A stretch of DNA of 64,000 bases, from the NCBI RefSeq assembly GCF_000024925.1, contig NC_013521.1, forward strand, positions 310,001 to 374,000, given 5' to 3'. The stretch is from Sanguibacter keddieii DSM 10542 (lineage in GTDB: Bacteria; Actinomycetota; Actinomycetes; Actinomycetales; Cellulomonadaceae). Positions 1-8,925 of the stretch are shown here, piece by piece (the stretch's first letter is position 1; every line of letters starts with the position of its first letter). A model generated the notes under the pieces. The model did no database searches, had not been told where the DNA came from, and saw only the letters and a list, made by a program, of their open reading frames with translations. A program made the position numbers and the translations under genes.

Positions 1-2
1 AC

Positions 3-479
3 AACATGTGGGTGTTCATCCTGCCGTCGGCCCTCAACGTCTACAACCTCATCATCGCGAGGGCGTTCTACGAGCACTCGCTGCCCGAGGAGCTCTACGA
101 GGCGGCGACGCTGGACGGGGCCAACCACTTCCAGTTCTTCTTCAAGATGGCGATCCCGCTGTCGAAGGCGATCCTGTCGGTGATCATGCTCTACTACATC
201 GTCCAGCACTGGAACGACTTCTTCACCGGTCTCATCTTCATCCGGGACTACGACAAGCAGCCGCTGCAGATCGTGCTGCGCGACATCCTCATCTCGAACA
301 CGGCGTTCGCCGGCGGAGCAGGTGGTGCCGGTGGCACGGGTGGCGGGTACGGGCAGCAGTTCGCGGACCAGATCAAGTACGGCGTCATCGTGGTGTCCAC
401 GCTGCCGGTGATCATCCTCTACCCCTTCTTGCAGAAGTACTTCGAGAAGGGCGTCATGATCGGGTCGGTGAAGGGATGA
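3..479 (+). CDS. Carbohydrate ABC transporter permease, C-terminal part (5' end outside window)
   Basis: Inner-membrane permease subunit of a sugar importer of the MalG type. The reading frame is open to the left edge, so the N-terminus is missing. The EAA loop that contacts the ATPase is present (ELYEAATLDGANHFQFFFKM). Hydrophobic segments flank it, and the end (QKYFEKGVMIGSVKG) is the usual ending of this family. A Gly-rich stretch (FAGGAGGAGGTGGGYG) in the last periplasmic loop is unusual but in frame. The stop overlaps the ATG of the next gene by 4 bp (ATGA), so the two are translationally coupled. With the GH31 enzyme downstream, the transporter probably brings in an alpha-linked oligosaccharide or xyloside; the substrate is inferred only. 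Confidence 0.9.
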   Translation, partial: NMWVFILPSALNVYNLIIARAFYEHSLPEELYEAATLDGANHFQFFFKMAIPLSKAILSVIMLYYIVQHWNDFFTGLIFIRDYDKQPLQIVLRDILISNTAFAGGAGGAGGTGGGYGQQFADQIKYGVIVVSTLPVIILYPFLQKYFEKGVMIGSVKG

Positions 480-1327
480 ACCGCGTCCTCGGGTGGCACA
501 CCCGCATCGGCGACGCCGGTCTGCGGCTCGCGTACCTCCAGCTGCTGTGGATCGTCCACACGCTGCTCGGTGCCGTGGTCTTCGGCGCCTACCCGGCCAC
601 TGCTGCGGTCTTCGCGGTGCTGCGCCGGGACCGCATGCAGGCCGACGGGTGGGCCGGCACGGCTGACCGCGGCCCGCTGTGGCGGGAGTTCCATGCCGCG
701 TGGCGGTCGGAGCTGGTGAGCGCCAACGTCATCGGCGTGGTGCTCACCGCGGGGTGGGCGGTGGTCGTCTACGACCACCGCCTGCTCCGGGCCGTCGACA
801 TGGGCGTCGCCGGGCCTGCGCTGCAGGGCGCGCTGTGGCTGCTCACGCTGCTGCTGCTCGTCATGAGCTCGACGGTGTTCGTGCTGCACGCGCACTTCGC
901 CGAGAGCCCCGGGCGCATCCTGCGACGCAGCGCGGTGCTCACCATCGCGCGGCCGCTGCTCGCGCTCATGTGCGCGGCGGTGCTCGCCGTCGCGCTCGGC
1001 GCGTACTACGTGCTGCCCGGCCTGGGGATCGTGTTCGGGGTCGTCGCCCCGGCCTTCGCGATCGTCGGGTACGTGTGGCAGACGGGCGTGCTGCCGCGCG
1101 CGTCCGCCGACGGTCCGGGTGGCGGCGGCTCGGGCGGCACCGAGCCCGGTGCGGACGGCGCCGGGGACGGTGGCGGCCGGGAGGTCACCGCCGGCCCTGC
1201 CGACGTCGAGCCTGCTGCTCCGTCGGTGCAGGATGCCCGCGCTGATGCGGAGCTGTCCCTCACCGGTGCTCAGACCAGCTCTACGAGACCTTCCTCTTCG
1301 ACCCGCAAGGAGTCCGCACGTGCCTGA
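476..1327 (+). CDS. YesL-like (DUF624) integral membrane protein
   Basis: About 283 residues. The first ~200 hold several hydrophobic membrane segments and match the YesL/DUF624 pattern: an N-terminal G-D-x-x-x-R-L-A-Y-L-Q-L-x-W motif, followed by GAYPATAAVFAVLR. YesL-type proteins are routinely found beside sugar ABC permeases and glycosidases, as here, but their biochemical role is unknown. The last ~70 residues are a Gly/Ala/Pro/Asp-rich low-complexity tail, probably cytoplasmic and disordered. The ATG start overlaps the permease stop by 4 bp, and the 3' end overlaps the GH31 start by 8 bp, so it is the middle gene of a tightly packed operon. Confidence 0.8.
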   Translation: MNRVLGWHTRIGDAGLRLAYLQLLWIVHTLLGAVVFGAYPATAAVFAVLRRDRMQADGWAGTADRGPLWREFHAAWRSELVSANVIGVVLTAGWAVVVYDHRLLRAVDMGVAGPALQGALWLLTLLLLVMSSTVFVLHAHFAESPGRILRRSAVLTIARPLLALMCAAVLAVALGAYYVLPGLGIVFGVVAPAFAIVGYVWQTGVLPRASADGPGGGGSGGTEPGADGAGDGGGREVTAGPADVEPAAPSVQDARADAELSLTGAQTSSTRPSSSTRKESARA

Positions 1328-3392
1328 CGCGTTCGTCATCGACACCGACCGTCTGATCTGGAGAGGGAGCGGCGAGACCGTCGTGATCGAGCCCTGGGGG
1401 GCCGACTCGGTGCGCGTGCGCGCCGCGCTCGGCGGCCCGGTGGTCGACACCGACTGGGCGTTGTTGCCGCAGGGGGTTGCGGCTGGGCTGGGTGAGTCGG
1501 CGGGGCGTGGGTCGGGGGTGAGTGTCACCGTCGACGGGGACGTCGCGACGCTCGTCCACGGCGAGATCCGTGTGGTGGCGACGTCGCGGGAGTACTACGA
1601 CTGGCAGGCGCAGTACAGCCGGTCGCGGTGCCGGCTCGAGTTCTTCGATTCACGTGGAACCTTGCTCTTCGCCGAGGAGGAGGACGGCGGGGCCCTCAAG
1701 CTGCGGGCCCGCGACTACGACGCGCTGCCCGGCGGGACGCACCGCGCGCGAGTGTCGTTCGTCGGTGCGCGCGACGAGAAGCTCTACGGCATGGGGCAGT
1801 ACCAGCAGGACCTCCTCGACCTCAAGGGGTCGACGGTCGAGCTCGCGCACCGCAACTCGCAGGTGTCCGTGCCCTTTGTCATGTCGAGCGCGGGGTACGG
1901 GTTCCTCTGGCACAACCCGGCGATCGGGCGCGCGACCTTCGCGACCAACCGCACCGAGTGGGTGGCCGAGTCGACGACGCAGATCGACTACTGGGTGACC
2001 GCCGGCGCCACGCCTGCTGACATCGCGCGGAACTACGCGAATGCCACCGGGCACGCGCCGATGATGCCCGAGCACGGACTTGGGTTCTGGCAGTGCAAGC
2101 TCCGGTACTCCTCGCAGGAGGAGCTGCTCACGGTGGCGCGCGAGCACCACCGGCGAGGGCTGCCGATGGACGTGATCGTCGCGGACTTCTTCCACTGGCC
2201 CAAGATGGGCGACTTCAGGTTCGAGGACGAGTTCTGGCCGGACCCGGAGGCTATGGTCGCGGAGCTGGCGGGCATGGGCATCGAGCTCATGGTGTCGGTG
2301 TGGCCGCAGGTGTCCCTCGAGTCGGAGAACTTCGCCGAGCTCGACCGCCTGGGGTACCTGGTGCGGTCGAACCGGGGTGTGGACATCCAGATGAGCTTCG
2401 AAGGACCGAGCCGGTTCCTCGACGTGACCAACCCTGCCGCGCGCGAGTGGCTGTGGGCGAAGCTGCGCGTCAACTATCCGGGCGTCAAGCTGTTCTGGCT
2501 CGACGAGGCCGAGCCGGAGTACGCCTTCTTCGAGTTCGGCGCCTACTCGTACTACGCCGGCCAGGTGCTCGAGGTGGGGAACGTCTATCCACAGCTGTTC
2601 TCACGGGCTGTGTACGACGGGCAGGTGGCTGACGGGCAGAGCGATCCGGTGAACCTCGTGCGGTGCGCGTGGGCCGGGTCGCAGCGGTACGGGGCGCTCG
2701 TGTGGTCGGGAGACATCCACTCGTCCTTCCCGTCGATGCGGCGGCAGGTGACGGCCGGGATCCACATGGGGGTCGCGGGGATCCCGTGGTTCACGACGGA
2801 CATCGGCGGGTTCGGGGGCGGGCGGGTCGACGACCCCGCATTCCACGAGCTGCTGGTGCGGTGGTTCCAGATGGGGACCTTCATGCCGGTGATGCGGCTG
2901 CACGGGGACCGCGGGCCGTCGCACGAGGTGTTGGCTGCTGACGGGAGCCGGCGCTGTAACTCTGGCGCGGACAACGAGCTGTGGTCGTACGGGCACGAGG
3001 TCTACGAGATCCTGTCGCGGTACGTGCATCTGCGCGAAGAGATGCGGGAGTACACGCGGGGATTGATGGAGGCTGCGCATGTTGACGGGCAGCCGGTGAT
3101 GCGGGGGTTGTTCCACGACTTCCCGGAGGATGCTGCGGCGTGGGATGTGGCCGACCAGTTCTTGTACGGGCCGTCGTTGCTGGTGGCTCCGGTGCTGGAG
3201 GCTGGGGCGAGGACGCGGCGGGTGTACCTGCCGGCGGGGGCGTCGTGGACGTCGCTGGCGACGGGGGAGCGGTATGACGGTGGGGTGTGGGTCGAGGTCG
3301 ACGCGCCGCTCGACGTCATCCCGGTGTTCGCGCGGGACTCGGCGCTCGCGGAGCTGGTCCGGACAATCGGTACCGAAGCTCCAATCCATTGA
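1320..3392 (+). CDS. Glycoside hydrolase family 31 (alpha-glucosidase/alpha-xylosidase)
   Basis: A 690-residue GH31 enzyme with an N-terminal beta-sandwich (with LYGMGQYQQDLLDLKG), a TIM barrel and a C-terminal beta domain. The nucleophile is predicted as Asp395 in FWLDEAEPEY. The acid/base is predicted as Asp465 in VWSGDIHSS. Other family signatures are the N-terminal barrel strand PEHGLGFWQCKLRYSS and GIPWFTTDIGGF, with RWFQMGTFMPVMRLHG after it. The GTG start at 1320 is chosen because it gives an 8-bp overlap with the preceding gene; an upstream ATG in the same frame would lie deep inside that gene. With no signal peptide it probably acts in the cytoplasm on the imported oligosaccharide. 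Whether it is an alpha-xylosidase or alpha-glucosidase cannot be decided by eye. Confidence 0.92.
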   Translation: MPDAFVIDTDRLIWRGSGETVVIEPWGADSVRVRAALGGPVVDTDWALLPQGVAAGLGESAGRGSGVSVTVDGDVATLVHGEIRVVATSREYYDWQAQYSRSRCRLEFFDSRGTLLFAEEEDGGALKLRARDYDALPGGTHRARVSFVGARDEKLYGMGQYQQDLLDLKGSTVELAHRNSQVSVPFVMSSAGYGFLWHNPAIGRATFATNRTEWVAESTTQIDYWVTAGATPADIARNYANATGHAPMMPEHGLGFWQCKLRYSSQEELLTVAREHHRRGLPMDVIVADFFHWPKMGDFRFEDEFWPDPEAMVAELAGMGIELMVSVWPQVSLESENFAELDRLGYLVRSNRGVDIQMSFEGPSRFLDVTNPAAREWLWAKLRVNYPGVKLFWLDEAEPEYAFFEFGAYSYYAGQVLEVGNVYPQLFSRAVYDGQVADGQSDPVNLVRCAWAGSQRYGALVWSGDIHSSFPSMRRQVTAGIHMGVAGIPWFTTDIGGFGGGRVDDPAFHELLVRWFQMGTFMPVMRLHGDRGPSHEVLAADGSRRCNSGADNELWSYGHEVYEILSRYVHLREEMREYTRGLMEAAHVDGQPVMRGLFHDFPEDAAAWDVADQFLYGPSLLVAPVLEAGARTRRVYLPAGASWTSLATGERYDGGVWVEVDAPLDVIPVFARDSALAELVRTIGTEAPIH

Positions 3393-3735
3393 GTGCAAAT
3401 TAGCGACCCTACGGTCACAGCGGCAAGCGCTCAAGCCTACGATCAGGCAGTTCAGTCATGAATGGAGGTGAGCGGTACGCGACGTTGAAAGACTCGACTG
3501 CAGAGTCGGCCCGACGCTGCATACTTCGGCTCCGTAAGTGCGGCCTATGTGAGGAACAAGCTTGCAGGGGCCGGTTATGCCTGACTTTTCCTTGTGGCTA
3601 CCCAGGGCACGGGGTCCCGGAACGCGCTTGAACTCGGATCTTGTCGACCAACAAGCGAGCAGCTTGTGAGGTGCATCGAGGCCCTACTCTCCCCGTCCAG
3701 GAGGAGGAGGGGAGTAGGGCAGCCGCACCCGGGAA
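3393..3735. other. Intergenic stretch, no gene recognised
   Basis: Between the convergent GH31 and helicase genes. No convincing ORF, tRNA or IS end was seen. Base composition falls noticeably here relative to the GH31 gene, so this is the left edge of an apparently acquired segment. It contains one hairpin (3681-3720), listed separately. Confidence 0.5.
3681..3720. terminator. Terminator-like hairpin between convergent genes
   Basis: GCCCTACTC(T)CCCC at 3681-3694 pairs with GGGGAGTAGGGC at 3709-3720, giving a 12-bp GC-rich stem with one bulge and a 14-nt loop. It lies between the 3' ends of the convergent GH31 and helicase genes and may terminate both. There is no T-tract, as is common in high-GC actinobacteria, so function is inferred from position and stem strength. 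Confidence 0.5.
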
Positions 3736-6480
3736 CTAAGGAGCCGTCCGTGCGTTGGCCAACTTCGGGCGCTTCGTTACTTGGAGCAGACCCCGCCGCG
3801 CACGGAGAAGATGCTCATCCTTCGAGTTTTCTCTGACCGCCAAACGACCGAGCATGCGTTGCTGAACCTCTGGCGTCCAGAAGATCTCCAGTCGCTCTCG
3901 AGCCCGGGTTATCGCTGTGTAGAAGATGGCATGAGAAATGTTCTGCTCGTTCGCATCCGTGATCACGACTTTGACGGAGTCGTACTCTAGGCCTTGGGCC
4001 TTATGGATCGCAACCGCATACGCAATCTGGAATGGGATCATGGTCTCCGAGCTGTCGTCGTCCTCGTCGGTGTTGCCACGGTCAAGTACGTCGAACTCGA
4101 CAATTGAATCTCGAATATATCGAAGCTGTGTCCCGAATACGTCGACCGCAGTGACGTTCCTGTCGATCTCCATCTCGAAGGTTGTGAACCCTGGATGGAT
4201 AGCGATCGATACGATCCTGCCCTTCAGGTTGTTAAAGATTACGCCTCCGAAGCGGTCCGATTCGTAGAACAGTACGGGATCGCCCGCCTTAAAGGTTGCG
4301 CCATCACGGATGACGGGAGGGTTCGGATTGCTTGCCTGCATGAACCTATTTACATTGTTAATACCATAGAGGCCGTCATAGTTGAGGCAGAGAACTACCT
4401 CGTTCGGCCTGCGGGGCTGGAAAAGTGTGTCGCCGAGAACCGCTGCGTATCCGTTACGCGCTATCGATTCTTCGATCTTGTCGTCTAGGTTCCTGACGCG
4501 TTCCCAGAAGGTGAGCAGCGCCGGGTCGCTTGTCCGGAATGGTCTGGTTAGCTCAAAAACAGACTCCGCCGGGATGTAGGAGCGGATTGTCGAGAACCAA
4601 TTGCCGAACTCGATTGACTCAATCTGGTAAACGTCTCCGACCAGAACCAGCTTGTCGAAGGACGTGTACTCCAGAACTTTAAGCAAGCTAGCGTTGCTCA
4701 CGGTGCTGCATTCGTCAATCACCAGCACGTCGTACTTGATTCCGGACTGCCCGCGAGCTGTGTGCGATGCAATGGTGCTGAACGTCGATCCCTCATGGGC
4801 GACGCGACGCTTGAGATTGTCAACGGCCGGATTGGTGTGAGCAAGAAAAAGCTTTTTCTCGCCGGTGAAATATTGCGAAATGTGGTTAACCATGGTCGAC
4901 TTACCCGTGCCGGCCGCTCCGTATATCAGGGCAACCCGTGAGTGCTCGAATAGCGAGGTCAACGCCGCAGATTTCAGCGGATCGTCAAAGGCGTTCGGAT
5001 TCGCGTTTATCCAATTCAATACATCTTGACTGTGATTGGGCACCCCGGAGGTGCTAAATGCCTGAACCTGCGTAATTATGTCTACTGTTCCGTCTTCATA
5101 GCCAGCCATAAAAACGTGGCCTTTGTCGCGAACCAAAGTCCTTGGCGCGTGTTTCGGCGTAGGGGGCAACGCGAGGTTGTACCTCGAAATCAGGGCATCC
5201 AGATCACCGATGTGCTCGAGCTCCGTCTCCGGAGTGTAAATGATGCCATTCTGTTCGACGTTCGTGGTCACTTTGTGAGCCAGGAGCTCATGCTCGCGTC
5301 CCTCCGACCGGAAAACCTCAGCCAAGTCTGCGAAGCGAGGCTTATGTCTTTTGGGAGAGGTGCAAAGAGGCATGGTGTCGAATGGTCGGCTCTGGGAGCT
5401 GACATACAGTCCGGACATCCATGAGTTTGGCGCAGGCTCGTACTGAGCTTTAATCACCTCGTTCCGCATGCGAAGTAAAAGATAGCGGATTAACCTCGAA
5501 CCCGCCTTGTCCGCTTGAAGTATCTCGCGCGCACTTTCGATCGAGTTAAAAATCAAGGTCGGTGTCTTCGAATCTTTAACAGCCCAATCCCGAACCGCTT
5601 TGAATCTCGGTTCGCTCATGTCAACGAGGTCGAGAAGGCTCGAGCGAGTCTGTGTGAGATACGACATCAGGTTTCGATACTCAGGCTGCGACGTGCGGAC
5701 ATTGCCGGAAGAGCCAGTGAGAAGCGATGAGAAATTTGTCAGCTCGCAAGGACGGATTGAAACGGCCCACGACCGAATCACCGTAATCGGCATGCGCTGC
5801 GAAAACACGCTAATCTCCCCTGAGACCAGGTCGAGGCTTGCGGCGTACTTGTCAGTCATGTCGATGTCGGTGAATCCGATATTACGGTCGAATTTGTTCG
5901 TTCGATTATGAGCTAGCGAGAATGTGATCTCGTAGTAGATTCGACCACCCACAAAGAAGGGGCGGGAGCTGTGGACGTAGTATCGTGCGGTTCTCGGGTC
6001 ACCCACAGGCGAGCTTTGAACCTGATCCACGAGTGCAGCGATCTTCTCTTGATAATCGCGCATTGCCGAATCGATGTTAATTGGGAATTGTTGAAGATTT
6101 TGAAGGATTTCTTGCTGGAATTCTGTCCTTGACAGGTCGCGAACCCTCAGCAAGTACTCGTAGTACTTCAACATGAGGCGCTCGGACGGATCCTTGTCTA
6201 GCGTGTAATGGGATGTGCTGGCTTGCAGTTGTCCGTGAAGTCGACTCAGTATCCGAAATCGACTTGTTGCGCGGCAATAATCAACCGCCGGACCTAATTC
6301 GTTGTAGTCGTAGTCTTTGGAGCCGTCGGACTTGAAGGCCCAGAGCATCAAGCCCTCCGTCAGGTTGCGTAATTGGCTCAGCATGTTCTGAGCGAGGAGA
6401 CCTCGATCCGCTGAATGCGCCTCAATGTTCTGCTCAATAACGTTGCTTGCGCTTCGTACCTGGTCATGGATTGATGCCAC
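3736..6480 (-). CDS. Superfamily 1 (RecD/UvrD_C_2-type) ATP-dependent DNA helicase, lower-GC
   Basis: A 914-residue protein. Residues 1-500 have no recognisable catalytic motifs. The helicase core starts at about 510: Walker A GAAGTGKST (Lys527), the Q-motif-like AALTSLFEHSRVALIYG just before it, Walker B VLVIDECS (Asp589-Glu590), motif III LVLVGDVYQIES, an arginine-bearing LTRPFR, and a C-terminal UvrD_C_2 block with AYAVAIHKAQGLEYDSV. It therefore looks like a single-chain SF1 helicase with its own N-terminal domain, not RecD of RecBCD. The coding sequence has many A/T-ending codons (roughly 50% GC), unlike all neighbours, which points to horizontal transfer. Helicases of this architecture are often found in defence islands, and a ScoMcrA-like restriction gene is nearby. 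A defence role is inference only. Confidence 0.85.
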   Translation of the reverse strand: MASIHDQVRSASNVIEQNIEAHSADRGLLAQNMLSQLRNLTEGLMLWAFKSDGSKDYDYNELGPAVDYCRATSRFRILSRLHGQLQASTSHYTLDKDPSERLMLKYYEYLLRVRDLSRTEFQQEILQNLQQFPINIDSAMRDYQEKIAALVDQVQSSPVGDPRTARYYVHSSRPFFVGGRIYYEITFSLAHNRTNKFDRNIGFTDIDMTDKYAASLDLVSGEISVFSQRMPITVIRSWAVSIRPCELTNFSSLLTGSSGNVRTSQPEYRNLMSYLTQTRSSLLDLVDMSEPRFKAVRDWAVKDSKTPTLIFNSIESAREILQADKAGSRLIRYLLLRMRNEVIKAQYEPAPNSWMSGLYVSSQSRPFDTMPLCTSPKRHKPRFADLAEVFRSEGREHELLAHKVTTNVEQNGIIYTPETELEHIGDLDALISRYNLALPPTPKHAPRTLVRDKGHVFMAGYEDGTVDIITQVQAFSTSGVPNHSQDVLNWINANPNAFDDPLKSAALTSLFEHSRVALIYGAAGTGKSTMVNHISQYFTGEKKLFLAHTNPAVDNLKRRVAHEGSTFSTIASHTARGQSGIKYDVLVIDECSTVSNASLLKVLEYTSFDKLVLVGDVYQIESIEFGNWFSTIRSYIPAESVFELTRPFRTSDPALLTFWERVRNLDDKIEESIARNGYAAVLGDTLFQPRRPNEVVLCLNYDGLYGINNVNRFMQASNPNPPVIRDGATFKAGDPVLFYESDRFGGVIFNNLKGRIVSIAIHPGFTTFEMEIDRNVTAVDVFGTQLRYIRDSIVEFDVLDRGNTDEDDDSSETMIPFQIAYAVAIHKAQGLEYDSVKVVITDANEQNISHAIFYTAITRARERLEIFWTPEVQQRMLGRLAVRENSKDEHLLRARRGLLQVTKRPKLANARTAP

Positions 6481-6833
6481 AATGTTGCCCCACTGCCGTA
6501 GAAGACTCGAGATCTGAGGGCGGAGATTGGGTCGACGCCCTTGGGACAGGGTAGTGCGGAATGGGTGTATTGGGAACAGGGCGCTGCTGGTTTGTACAAG
6601 TCTCGTGGATGAACTATTTGGCAGAACAGGCTTTCAGCATAAGTCGACCAAAGCGCACGTTACCCCCGCAAGTTCTAGGCCACGCGTATCGTTCGAACGA
6701 GGCCGACAGGGAGAGGCGCCCGGGGCGTTGCAAGCTACTGGCCGGGGGCGCAACGCGACCGTTCAGGGTGTCGCCAGGCCGACGGTAAGGGAGGATGTGG
6801 GAACCGATCCGCAACGACGCTGAGGAGGACACC
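6481..6833. other. Divergent intergenic region, no gene recognised
   Basis: 353 bp between the divergent helicase and a small acidic-protein gene. Short ORFs on both strands lack family signatures and ribosome-binding sites. It should hold the promoters of both flanking genes, but no clear -35/-10 pair stood out. Mixed base composition suggests the right edge of the low-GC segment lies here. Confidence 0.4.
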
Positions 6834-7043
6834 ATGACGACTAACGCATTCGGTGGACAGGGCGGCTACCCCGTACCCCTGGTCCCCGTGAACCTCAAGG
6901 AAGACCAGGACGTCAACCCGCACGCTGACGAGCCTCGGGACGCCTCCGAGGAAGAGGTCAACGAAGAGGCAGCCGTCACCGAGAGCATCGAGTCCCCGGA
7001 GAACGACGCGGCGATCGAGAACCTGAAGGCCGACGACAAGTAG
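6834..7043 (+). CDS. Small acidic hypothetical protein
   Basis: 69 residues, very rich in Glu and Asp, with no hydrophobic segment. It has a strong ribosome-binding site (GAGGAGG ending 7 bp before the ATG), which makes a real gene likely despite the small size. The first 20 residues are Gly/Pro-rich, and the rest is a run of acidic, probably disordered sequence. No family recognised. It stands alone, upstream of another hypothetical. Confidence 0.6.
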   Translation: MTTNAFGGQGGYPVPLVPVNLKEDQDVNPHADEPRDASEEEVNEEAAVTESIESPENDAAIENLKADDK

Positions 7044-7086
7044 ATCTGGTTGACGGTCGCGGACCACGCGTCCGCAGCTCGGTACC

Positions 7087-7578
7087 GTGAGCCGCATGCG
7101 ATCCCCCTGCGATGCCGACTCCCTCGAGCACCAGGGGGATCGCTACGCTCTGGCGCTCTCTGCGGCTCGTGCCATCGTCGGGGCCGAGACGGTCAACGGG
7201 CCGAACGCGTCGGGGACATCTCATCTCAGCCCTGCGCTCGAAGAGCGGTTCACCGAAGGGGAGTGCGATCTCCTTTCGGATGCTCTGCACGAGGTGACCG
7301 GATTGCCGGTCGTAGCCGTCGGAGACGGGGACGGCGGAGTCGTTGGATGGGTCCATGCAGGTGTGCGGATGCCATCGGGCGACATACTTGACGCCCGCGG
7401 TGCCCATGACCCTCTGACGTGGCTAGACGATTGGGCGCCGTTCGTCGATGCCTATGGTGAAGACCTGGAGGGCTACGACGCAGAGAGCGTCGAGGTCTCC
7501 TCCGCTGAGATCTACGGATGGCGGGAGAGATGGCCTCATCTGATGTCAGACACGCCTTCCGAGAACCGCACGTCGTAG
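7087..7578 (+). CDS. Hypothetical protein with VRMPSGDILDARG motif
   Basis: 163 residues from a GTG start. The central part (GLPVVAVGD...GWVHAGVRMPSGDILDARG) resembles a short domain seen in large polyvalent phage or plasmid proteins and in toxin-related proteins of actinobacteria, but I cannot name the family firmly. It has no signal peptide or membrane segment and contains many acidic residues. It ends 15 bp from the convergent HNH gene. Confidence 0.6.
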   Translation: MSRMRSPCDADSLEHQGDRYALALSAARAIVGAETVNGPNASGTSHLSPALEERFTEGECDLLSDALHEVTGLPVVAVGDGDGGVVGWVHAGVRMPSGDILDARGAHDPLTWLDDWAPFVDAYGEDLEGYDAESVEVSSAEIYGWRERWPHLMSDTPSENRTS

Positions 7579-7593
7579 GTCTGGCGGCGACCG

Positions 7594-8781
7594 TCAGACC
7601 GCGGATCCTTCGGTCACGTCCAGCCGGCTCCGGTCATGCGCAGCCTGCGCGATCCGACGGAGCTCCTTCTCCCAGCGCTTCGCGTGCTGCCCTCGAGTCT
7701 TCGCCGCATGGCAGTTCGGGCACAAGGCCACCATGTTGAGTGGGTGGTCTGCTCCGCCCTGCGAGAGCTCGACGATGTGGTCGACGTCGAGGATGGGCAT
7801 CCCCTTGCGGTTGAGTTCGGCAGGCATGCCCGTGCACCGCTCCGACTCACACTGACCAGCCGATCGGATCAGGACCGCACGGCGAGCCGCGTACTGCCGT
7901 TGATAGGCGATTCTGCTTACGGTCTGAGGTTCCGTCGTGCGCTCTAGGTCAGCGAGACGTCGAACGAGCTCACCGTACGTCGGCGAGGGACTGACCTCCG
8001 CAGCGCCGGCGACTTCTTCGCGAGTCAACGGCGTCACAGTGCGCGCGAGCCTTGCGGGTTCGGGCCACTCTTGGGGGTCAGTGCTGGGAACTGGCGTGAG
8101 CCGCCAGTCGATCTCCAGACGCTCTTGCCCGTCCGTGCCGACCCCTTCGACCCAGACGCGGTTCTCGACCACGACCCAGCACTCGAACGTGAACTCGCCG
8201 CCCTTGGGCCGATGCCAGAAGCGCGCCGGCGTACCGGAGGTCCGAGCCTCTTCGATGAGGCGATTGGCCCGGTAGTCGACCCGCTGGTCCCCAACTTGCC
8301 CCTGGCCCCGGTATCCGAAGGTCTCGGTCAGAGAGGGAGACTCGTCTGCGTAGGGTCCGCTCGCGTCGGAGAAGAGATTAACGATGTCCTCTCCGGGGAA
8401 CCGGATGGGCCCAGCCATCATGTCTCCGCCGAATGCAGCCCTGACAGCCGCGCGATCGCGATACCGGGCGCCACGGAGTGGTGGCTTGACCTGCGCGCGT
8501 GTCACGACGGTGAACCCAAGGCTTCGGAGCACGCGGACAGCCCCGGAGATCCCACCGGTGAAGTCGTCCGGGCCGAGCCGCTGAGCGGCAGGGTGTTGAA
8601 GAGCCAACGCAGCAGCCACCACAGGCTTGCTGTCGATCAGGTCCCCGCCATCGAGGATGAAGTAGTCCCGAGACTCTCCGAAGCCGTATCGGTCGAGGAA
8701 GTCCCCCCGGCCCAGCCGGCGGAACTCGCTGATCGCACCCTCAACAGCGGTTGACTCAGTCAGGTCAGACAGGCGTGCCAC
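7594..8781 (-). CDS. ScoMcrA-like HNH type IV restriction endonuclease
   Basis: 395 residues. The N-terminal ~90 residues (RYGFGESRDYFILDGGDLID, then a conserved GGISGAVRVLRSLGF) match the head domain of ScoMcrA-type enzymes. A middle region around RDYRANRLIEEA-like sequence (DYRANRLIEEARTSGTPARF) and FTFECWVVVENR corresponds to the SRA-like modified-base reader. The C-terminal HNH domain has CESERC, VDHIVELSQGGADHPLNM and CPNCH, giving the catalytic His and zinc ligands. By family, such enzymes cut DNA carrying modified bases (5-methylcytosine or phosphorothioate). Which modification this one reads cannot be told. The GTG start is preceded by GGGGGA. It sits alone without a partner methyltransferase, as expected for type IV. 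Confidence 0.75.
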   Translation of the reverse strand: MARLSDLTESTAVEGAISEFRRLGRGDFLDRYGFGESRDYFILDGGDLIDSKPVVAAALALQHPAAQRLGPDDFTGGISGAVRVLRSLGFTVVTRAQVKPPLRGARYRDRAAVRAAFGGDMMAGPIRFPGEDIVNLFSDASGPYADESPSLTETFGYRGQGQVGDQRVDYRANRLIEEARTSGTPARFWHRPKGGEFTFECWVVVENRVWVEGVGTDGQERLEIDWRLTPVPSTDPQEWPEPARLARTVTPLTREEVAGAAEVSPSPTYGELVRRLADLERTTEPQTVSRIAYQRQYAARRAVLIRSAGQCESERCTGMPAELNRKGMPILDVDHIVELSQGGADHPLNMVALCPNCHAAKTRGQHAKRWEKELRRIAQAAHDRSRLDVTEGSAV

Positions 8782-8925
8782 AGATCCCCCAGATCGCGTG
8801 TCCTGGCCGCTGGCGGCCCCAGGTCATGGCGATCTTATGGTTGACGAACGTGGCTCATCGTCGAGATTGTTTCGTAAGGGCGGATCGAGAAGAATCTGAC
8901 CGGGTGGTCTTGCTGCAGGGCCGAC

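Noticed and set aside
3460-3560. Possible tRNA or small RNA in the lower-GC gap
   Set aside because: Short complementary segments exist, but no cloverleaf, T-loop or anticodon arm could be built.
6795-6833. Upstream extension of the small acidic protein
   Set aside because: The ATG at 6834 has the ribosome-binding site; the extension would read through it.
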